A stretch of 64,000 nucleotides of DNA from Deinococcus grandis (GTDB lineage Bacteria > Deinococcota > Deinococci > Deinococcales > Deinococcaceae), in contig NZ_BCMS01000001.1 in assembly GCF_001485435.1 (NCBI RefSeq), positions 1,063,501-1,127,500 of the forward strand, in the 5' to 3' direction. The notes beneath the pieces were generated by a model. The model did no database searches. It had not been told where the DNA came from and saw only the letters and a program-made list of their open reading frames with translations. Numbering within the stretch: the first letter of the stretch is position 1; the number at the start of each line of letters is the position of its first letter. Position numbers and translations under genes: made by a program. Of this stretch, positions 59,009 through 64,000 are shown one piece after another.

Positions 59009-59710
59009 ATGGCCCGTTCCCGCCCGACCGCCCCTCCCGCCCCTGTTCCCGAGGCGCCGCTGCCCGCCTCGATCCTGGCCGGGCCGCGCCTGTTCGCCCG
59101 CGCGCTGGCGCCGACCGAGCCGCTCGCGTGGCGGTACCTGGGTGTGGTGGCGGTCGCGGCGGTGCTGTCCGGCGGGGCGTACGCGGCGCTGGTGCGCCCG
59201 GCGGTGAATCTCGCGGCCGAGGTGGCGGGCGGCGCGTCCCCGCTCGCGTCGCACGCGCTGAACGTGATCGGCGGGGCGTTCCTGTCGATGTTCACGTTCG
59301 GGCTGATGTGGGGCCTGGGTCTGCTGGGTGCGGGCCGCGCGGGTCGCCCGGCGGAGGTGTTCGGCACGACCTTCGCGCTGCTGCCGCCCCTGTACGTGCT
59401 CGTGATCGTCCTGAGCTTCCTGATCCCCGACGGGGCGTGGCGCCCGGCGGCGGACGCGCTGGCGGCGGTGGGGAAGGACCCGAACGCGGCGCAGCGGCTG
59501 GGGCTGGCGGGCCTGAAGACGACCTCGGCGGCGTTCCTGCTGCTCGTGGTCACGCTGGTGGCGCCGCTGGTGCAGTCCGGGCTGGCGTTCGTGGCGTTCC
59601 GGGAACTGACGGGCCGCTCGGGCCGCGCGGCGCTGGGCGCGCTGCTGCCACTGCTGCCCGCGTTGACGGTGGGGTTCATCGCGCTGGCGCCCGTGCTCCT
59701 GGCCCGCTGA
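59009..59710 (+). CDS. Yip1-like multi-pass membrane protein
   Basis: 233 residues, five probable membrane helices after a Pro/Ala-rich head. PASILAGPRLFARALAPTEP and LGAGRAGRPAEVFGTTFALL, then PLYVLVIVLSFLI, resemble bacterial YIP1-domain proteins of unknown role. TAGCAT lies seven bases before the ATG. A hairpin follows the stop. Confidence 0.6.
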   Translation: MARSRPTAPPAPVPEAPLPASILAGPRLFARALAPTEPLAWRYLGVVAVAAVLSGGAYAALVRPAVNLAAEVAGGASPLASHALNVIGGAFLSMFTFGLMWGLGLLGAGRAGRPAEVFGTTFALLPPLYVLVIVLSFLIPDGAWRPAADALAAVGKDPNAAQRLGLAGLKTTSAAFLLLVVTLVAPLVQSGLAFVAFRELTGRSGRAALGALLPLLPALTVGFIALAPVLLAR

Positions 59711-59717
59711 ACGCGAA

Positions 59718-59741
59718 CCGCCCCGCAGTGAGGCGGGGCGG
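59718..59741. terminator. bidirectional terminator
   Basis: CCGCCCCGC and GCGGGGCGG form a perfect 9-bp stem with a 6-base loop between two convergent genes. Confidence 0.75.
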
Positions 59742-59759
59742 GGAAGAGGCCGGGTGCGG

Positions 59760-60263
59760 TCAGAACACGCTCTTGGCGGGGTCCCACAGGCGCCACAGTT
59801 CGTACAGGCCGATCAGGAGGTGCAGGACGACCTTCGCGGCGATCCCGGCGAGCAGGCCGATCAGGGTGCCCCAGGCGCTGCGCAGCGCGTCCATGGGTGC
59901 CTTGCGCACGATCAGCAGTTCGGCGATCAGGGCCCCGGCCAGTGGCCCCACGATCAGGCCGAACGGAATGACCGGCAGGATGCCCACGATCCCGCCGATG
60001 ATGGCGCCCCACACGGCCTGTTTGCTGCCGCCGTACTTGCGGGCGCCCCAGGCGGAGGCGACGTTGTCGATCATGCCGATCAGGACCGTGATGACCCCGA
60101 AGGTGATCAGGAACGGCAGGTCCGGCCAGGGCTGGAAGCCGTCGACCAGGGTGGCGGCGACGCTGCCGATGAAGATGATGGCGGTGGCGGGCAGGGCGGG
60201 CACGAAGGTGCCGATCATGCCGATCACCCACGCGACGAGGAAGATCAGGAACGCGAGACTCAC
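59760..60263 (-). CDS. DUF456 membrane protein
   Basis: 167 residues from GTG at 60263. Tandem glycine-rich membrane segments with DUF456 motifs: GTFVPALPATAIIFIGSVAA, ASAWGARKYGGSKQAVWGAI, GGIVGILPVIPFGLIVGPLA and the end AAKVVLHLLIGL. Function unknown. CGTACT lies seven bases before the start. Confidence 0.82.
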   Translation of the reverse strand: MSLAFLIFLVAWVIGMIGTFVPALPATAIIFIGSVAATLVDGFQPWPDLPFLITFGVITVLIGMIDNVASAWGARKYGGSKQAVWGAIIGGIVGILPVIPFGLIVGPLAGALIAELLIVRKAPMDALRSAWGTLIGLLAGIAAKVVLHLLIGLYELWRLWDPAKSVF

Positions 60264-60336
60264 GCGCCCCAGTACGCCACACGCGGCGCGTTCGTTCCCG
60301 GGGCGGCCGTCCCGCGTGGTGGGCACAACAGAAGAA

Positions 60337-60357
60337 ACCCCCTACCGAAGTGGGGGT
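60337..60357 (-). terminator. rho-independent terminator of the initiator tRNA
   Basis: On the minus strand, a stem of ACCCCC-AC and GT-(A)-GGGGGT closed by a UUCG tetraloop, followed by TTTCTTCT. It lies four bases after the tRNA CCA end. Confidence 0.85.
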
Positions 60358-60360
60358 GTT

Positions 60361-60439
<79 letters not shown>

Positions 60440-60493
60440 ACTCTGGTTCTTCTGTTCGCTCTTTCTTCGCGTTGCCGCGTTCAGTGCTCAGGA

Positions 60494-60522
60494 ATAGTAT
60501 CTCCCGTTTCCGGATCTGTCAA
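60494..60522 (-). promoter_or_regulatory. promoter of the initiator tRNA
   Basis: On the minus strand TTGACA (60522-60517), a 17-base spacer and TACTAT (60499-60494), almost perfect housekeeping consensus, about 57 bases before the mature tRNA 5' end. It is divergent from the IPP isomerase gene. Confidence 0.88.
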
Positions 60523-60586
60523 CACCTGTGCGCTCGGCGTGCCGCGCGACAGTCCCGCACGCCGGGCGCCGGGTACGCTGGGCGGC

Positions 60587-61597
60587 GTGAGCGTGCCCGA
60601 ACCGACCGCCATCCAGACCCGCAAACTGCGGCACATCGAGGCGTGCCTGCGGCCTGACAGTCAGTACGCGCGGCAGACGACTGGGCTGGAGGACGTGCCG
60701 TGGCCGTACCGGGCGCTGCCCGAGCGCAACCTGGAGGACGTGGACCCGAGCGTGACCTTCCTGGGCCGCCCGCTGGCCGCGCCGGTCCTGATCGGCGCGA
60801 TGACCGGCGGGGCCGAGGCGGCGGGTCGCATCAACCGCAACCTCGCGCTGGCGGCGCAGCGGTTGGGGATCGGGATGATGCTGGGCTCGCAGCGCGTGAT
60901 GCTGGAACGCCCGGAGGCCGCCGCGTCCTTTCAGGTGCGGGACGTCGCGCCGGACATCCTGCTCGTGGGAAATCTGGGCGGCGCGCAGTTCCTGCTCGGC
61001 TACGGTCCCGAACAGGCCCGGCGCGCGGTGCAGGAGGTCGGGGCGGACGCGCTGGCCATCCACGTCAACCCGCTTCAGGAGGCGCTGCAACCGGGCGGCG
61101 ATACGCACTGGGCGGGGCTGCGTGACCGCCTGGCCGAGGTGATCCCGGACCTGGACTTCCCGGTGATCCTCAAGGAGGTCGGGCACGGACTGGACGCCGC
61201 GTCGGCGGCGCTGGCGGCCCCGCTGGGGTTCGCGGCGCTGGACGTGGCGGGCGCGGGCGGCACGAGCTGGGCGCGGGTGGAGCAGCTCGTGCATCACGGG
61301 GAGGTCCGCACGCCGGACCTGTGCGACCTGGGCGTGCCGACCGCGCAGGCGCTGCGGGACGCGCGACTGGCCGCGCCGGGCGTGCCGCTGATCGCGTCGG
61401 GCGGCATCCGCACCGGCCTGGACGCCGCGCGCGCCCTGTGCCTGGGGGCCGGGGTGGTCGCGGTGGCCCGCCCGCTGCTGGAACCCGCCCTGCACAGTGC
61501 CGACGCGGCCGAGGCGTGGCTGGCGAACTTCATCCACGAGCTGCGGGTGGCGCTGTTCGTGGGGGGGTACGCGGCCCTGGACGACCTGCGCTGCTGA
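60587..61597 (+). CDS. fni: type 2 isopentenyl-diphosphate delta-isomerase
   Basis: 336 residues. FMN- and NADPH-dependent interconversion of IPP and DMAPP for isoprenoids such as carotenoids and quinones. Fni motifs: RKLRHIEACL, VLIGAMTGGAEAAGRINRNL, MMLGSQRVMLE, HVNPLQEALQPGGDTHW, KEVGHGL and SGGIRTGLDAARAL. GTG start with TACGCT seven bases upstream. Confidence 0.94.
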   Translation: MSVPEPTAIQTRKLRHIEACLRPDSQYARQTTGLEDVPWPYRALPERNLEDVDPSVTFLGRPLAAPVLIGAMTGGAEAAGRINRNLALAAQRLGIGMMLGSQRVMLERPEAAASFQVRDVAPDILLVGNLGGAQFLLGYGPEQARRAVQEVGADALAIHVNPLQEALQPGGDTHWAGLRDRLAEVIPDLDFPVILKEVGHGLDAASAALAAPLGFAALDVAGAGGTSWARVEQLVHHGEVRTPDLCDLGVPTAQALRDARLAAPGVPLIASGGIRTGLDAARALCLGAGVVAVARPLLEPALHSADAAEAWLANFIHELRVALFVGGYAALDDLRC

Positions 61598-61680
61598 GCG
61601 GGGCGGGGCCGGGCAGGCGAGGTGGTGTATGATTTTTCACACCCCCGCCCGGCCCGCCTCTCCCAGTTCGGAGGTTGTGC

Positions 61681-62571
61681 ATGACCGAATCCCCCGCCCC
61701 CCGCACCGCCCTCCTGATCGGAGCGAGCGGCTTCCTGGGCCGTCACGTCGCGGCGCAACTGCGCGCCGAGGGCTGGACCGTCCGTGCGGCGTCCGGCGCG
61801 GCGCTGACGGACGCCCCGGAGTCCACCTGGCACGATCTCACGCGCGGCGCGCACGCCATCGTGAACGCGGCGGGCCTCACCGCCGGGACGCTCCCGGACC
61901 TGACCCGCGCGAACGTGCTGCTTGTCGCGCAGGCGCTGGGGGCCGCCGCACGCGCCGGACTGCCCCTGGTGCACCTGTCCTCCGCCGCCGAGTACGGCCG
62001 CACCCCACACGAGCACGCCAGCCGCGAGGACGACCCCGCCCGGCCCCTCAGCCCGTACGGGGCGAGCAAACTGGCGGGCACCGCCCTGATCGAGGAGGCC
62101 GTGCGGTCCGGGCGGGTGCAGGCGGCCGCGCTGCGCCTCACGAACCCGCTGGGCGCCGGGCTGGGCGAGGGAACCCTGCCGGGCCGCGCCGCCGCCACCC
62201 TGCGCGCCGCGCGGGCCGCCGGGCAGCGCAGCGTGCGCTTCGGGCCGCTGGGCGCGTACCGGGACTTCGTGGCCGCCCGCGACGTCGCCCGCGCCGTCAC
62301 CCATACCCTGACAGCTCTCCCGCAGGGGGCGCTGGGCGGCGCCGTGAACGTCGGCAGCGGCGAGGCCCGGCCTGTGCGTGACATCGTGACCGGCCTCGCC
62401 ACGCAGCTCGACTACGACGGCGAAATACTGGAGGACGCCCCCGGCAGCCCCCGCAGCGGCGACGTGCCGTGGCAGCAGGCCAGCCTGGAGCGCCTGCACG
62501 CCAGCGGCTTCCAGTTGCGCCACACCTTCGCGGACGCCCTGCGCGCCCTCCTCGGCCCGGTGACCGCATGA
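61681..62571 (+). CDS. NAD-dependent epimerase/dehydratase family protein
   Basis: 296 residues, extended short-chain dehydrogenase fold. NAD loop LLIGASGFLGRHVAAQL, catalytic SSAAEYG and YGASKLAG, and GAVNVGSG near the C-terminus. Probable nucleotide-sugar epimerase, dehydratase or reductase; substrate not shown. GGAGGT is 5-6 bases before the ATG, so it has an untranslated leader. The stop overlaps the next gene (ATGA), linking it to a glycoside-hydrolase-like lipoprotein. Confidence 0.85.
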   Translation: MTESPAPRTALLIGASGFLGRHVAAQLRAEGWTVRAASGAALTDAPESTWHDLTRGAHAIVNAAGLTAGTLPDLTRANVLLVAQALGAAARAGLPLVHLSSAAEYGRTPHEHASREDDPARPLSPYGASKLAGTALIEEAVRSGRVQAAALRLTNPLGAGLGEGTLPGRAAATLRAARAAGQRSVRFGPLGAYRDFVAARDVARAVTHTLTALPQGALGGAVNVGSGEARPVRDIVTGLATQLDYDGEILEDAPGSPRSGDVPWQQASLERLHASGFQLRHTFADALRALLGPVTA

Positions 62572-63494
62572 GACAGGCCCGCATGGCCCGCGCCCCCTGG
62601 CCCGCGCTGCTGCTGCTGGCCGCCTGCGCCTCCCCGCCCGCACAGGCCGGACAGGACCCGCCCGCCACCCCGCCTCCCACCCCGCTGCCCAGCCCGGCCC
62701 CACGCGCGCTCAAGGACGCCCGCACCTGGGGCTACCAGCTCACCGGGTACGGCGCGGACCGCCTAACCCGCGTGGCGGCCTCCACGTTCGACGTGATCGT
62801 CGTGGACACCCTGGACGACGACGCCCGCCCCTGGCCCGCCCCGGAGGTCGCGCAGGCCGCCCGCACGCACGTCCTGCTGGGCTACCTGAGCGTCGGCGCG
62901 GCCGAGGCGTACCGCCCGTACTGGCAGCCCGACTGGCGCCCCGGCACCCCCGCGTGGCTCCTGGCGGAACAGCCCGACTGGCCCGGCAACTACGACGTGG
63001 CCTACTGGGACGCCGACTGGCAGGCGCTGACGCTGCGGGAACTGGACCGCGTGATCGACCAGGGCTTCCACGGCGCGTACCTGGACCTGATCGACGCCTA
63101 TGAACAGCACCCGGACCGCCCGGCCGCCCGCGCCGAGATGATCGACTGGGTGTGCCGCCTCGCCACGCACGCCCGCGCCCGCCGCGCCGGGTTCCTGATC
63201 GTCCCGCAGAACGCCGCCGAACTCATCCGCGACCCCCGCTACGCCCCCTGCGTGGACGCCCTGGGCAGCGAGGAAACCTACGTGTACGCCATGAACCGGC
63301 CTACCGAGGCCGCCCGCCGCGACGCCCTGCTCGCCGACTACGCCCTGTGGAAGGCCGCCGGGAAACCCGTCTTTACCGTGGACTACGCCGACCAGCCCGA
63401 CCTGACCACCCGCACGTACGCCCAGGCCCGCGCCCAGGGCCTCATCCCCTACGTCACCGTCCGCGAAGCCGACCGCCTCACCCCAGGACAGTAA
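62568..63494 (+). CDS. endo-alpha-1,4-polygalactosaminidase-like (GH114/TM1410) lipoprotein
   Basis: 308 residues. Lipobox LLLLAACASPP followed by a Pro-rich linker, then a TIM-barrel of the TM1410/GH114-like group: TWGYQLTGYG, VIVVDTLDDD, LLGYLSVGAAEAYRPYWQPD, WLLAEQPDWPGNYDVAYWDA, GFHGAYLDLIDAYEQ, LIVPQNAAELI and GSEETYVYAMN. Acidic residues at strand ends fit a hydrolase. It likely cuts an amino-sugar exopolymer at the cell surface. Co-translated with the epimerase. Confidence 0.82.
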   Translation: MRQARMARAPWPALLLLAACASPPAQAGQDPPATPPPTPLPSPAPRALKDARTWGYQLTGYGADRLTRVAASTFDVIVVDTLDDDARPWPAPEVAQAARTHVLLGYLSVGAAEAYRPYWQPDWRPGTPAWLLAEQPDWPGNYDVAYWDADWQALTLRELDRVIDQGFHGAYLDLIDAYEQHPDRPAARAEMIDWVCRLATHARARRAGFLIVPQNAAELIRDPRYAPCVDALGSEETYVYAMNRPTEAARRDALLADYALWKAAGKPVFTVDYADQPDLTTRTYAQARAQGLIPYVTVREADRLTPGQ

Positions 63495-63547
63495 CAGGAG
63501 AGGACCGGAGGTTCGATCTCCGGCACCCCTCTACCCAGCCTGAAAGC

Positions 63548-63675
63548 GGATCCCGTCTGTTGCGTCGCCAGATCGGAACACCACCGATCTGCCCACTCCA
63601 CGCCCGGAACCCGCCCGACTCCTGCTCGCATCCGCTCGGGTGAAACGGGCCTCGCAGACCGCTCCACCGGAGGGT
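63548..63675 (+). repeat. hairpin element R8 at the ychF stop
   Basis: A 128-bp R copy (outer limits approximate). It begins GGATCCCGTCTG; stem CAGATCGG/CCGATCTG; box CTCGCATCCGCTCGGG; ends near CCACCGGAGGGTTTA. The ychF stop codon TAA is formed from its TTTA end. No target duplication is seen. Confidence 0.75.
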
Positions 63676-64000
63676 TTACATGTTGTGCAGCACGTTCATG
63701 ATGTCGCCGTCCTTCATGACGTACTCCTTGCCTTCGGTCCGAACCCAGCCCTTGCTCTTGGCGTTCGCCCAGCCGCCGGCCTCGACCATCTTGTCCCACT
63801 CGATGACCTCGGCGCGGATGAAGCCGCGTTCCAGGTCGCTGTGGATCTCACCGGCGGCCTCCGGGGCCTTCTCGCCGCGGCGGATCGTCCAGGCACGCAC
63901 TTCCTTCTCGCCGCTCGTGATGAACGTGATCAGGCCCAGCGTGTCGTACCCGACCGTGACCAGCTGATCCAGGCCGCTCTCCTGCACGCCCAGTTCCTCC
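63676..64000 (-). CDS. ychF: redox-regulated ATPase/GTPase YchF (C-terminal part)
   Basis: The last 107 codons of YchF/OLA1; the start is beyond the window. The visible part is the TGS-type C-terminal domain: LVTVGYDTLGLITFITSGEK, EVRAWTIRRGEKAPEAAGEI, HSDLERGFIRAEVIEWD and YVMKDGDIMNVLHNM. YchF is a conserved Obg-family ATPase linked to ribosomes and stress. Its stop codon lies at the boundary with repeat R8. Confidence 0.93.
   Translation of the reverse strand, partial: EELGVQESGLDQLVTVGYDTLGLITFITSGEKEVRAWTIRRGEKAPEAAGEIHSDLERGFIRAEVIEWDKMVEAGGWANAKSKGWVRTEGKEYVMKDGDIMNVLHNM

Overview
This window looks like chromosome of a Deinococcus species (Deinococcota). The sequence shows very high G+C with almost gap-free coding. 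It carries a ddrA DNA-damage-response gene behind a candidate radiation/desiccation response motif. It has a homoisocitrate dehydrogenase of the Thermus/Deinococcus lysine pathway. About twenty genes have a TANNNT-like -10 hexamer only 6-8 bases before the start codon, as expected for the leaderless mRNAs typical of this genus. Species cannot be told from the sequence alone.

Layout. 1-5.5 kb: the tail of a cysteine synthase, then a complete branched-chain amino acid ABC importer operon (livJ-H-M-G-F, minus strand) with a clear promoter. 5.5-7.5 kb: a divergent, translationally coupled pair, a HAMP membrane sensor with no output domain and a GntR/FCD regulator with an extra C-terminal domain; they probably control liv. 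7.6-14.7 kb: a PolX-like protein whose polymerase site is degenerate, a solitary type IIG restriction-modification gene with a low-GC recognition domain and flanking direct repeats, a HisJ-type PHP phosphatase and an EamA exporter. 14.8-24.4 kb: secreted M14 carboxypeptidase, argF with a basic N-terminal tail, a GNAT / frameshifted Nudix / small ORF / argC operon, an aroE-like gene, scpA, trpS and a LacI regulator. 24.5-26.5 kb: PCuAC-SCO-CtaG cytochrome oxidase copper assembly. 27-40.2 kb: FAD oxidase plus glyoxalase-like gene, ilvE, glgB, an ApbE/DUF2271/PepSY flavin module, nitroreductase, a Cys/Met-metabolism PLP enzyme, a CurA-type reductase and homoisocitrate dehydrogenase. 40.3-42.6 kb: CopC/YcnI/DUF2946-like copper proteins and a rhomboid protease. 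42.8-54.5 kb: aldo/keto reductase, hrpB, tam, ddrA, hisB-hisH, the split MnmC pair and an EF-G paralogue. 54.5-64 kb: two lipoproteins, threonine aldolase, membrane proteins, initiator tRNA, type 2 IPP isomerase, an epimerase plus GH114-like lipoprotein, and the end of ychF.

The most striking thing not explained by the genes is a set of small hairpin elements of about 113-157 bp (called R here; seven copies plus one fragment) and a related set (S; four copies). They sit exactly at gene ends. Several are flanked by a 3-bp direct repeat that is the stop codon of the upstream gene. Their central stem has changed sequence in a compensatory way between copies. In three operonic copies the outgoing end carries a Shine-Dalgarno sequence and the first A of the next gene's ATG, so the element appears to have inserted into a start/stop overlap and re-supplied the translation start. 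One S copy contains a further 147-bp element with its own inverted repeats and target duplication. No complete insertion sequence, prophage, rRNA or CRISPR array was seen.
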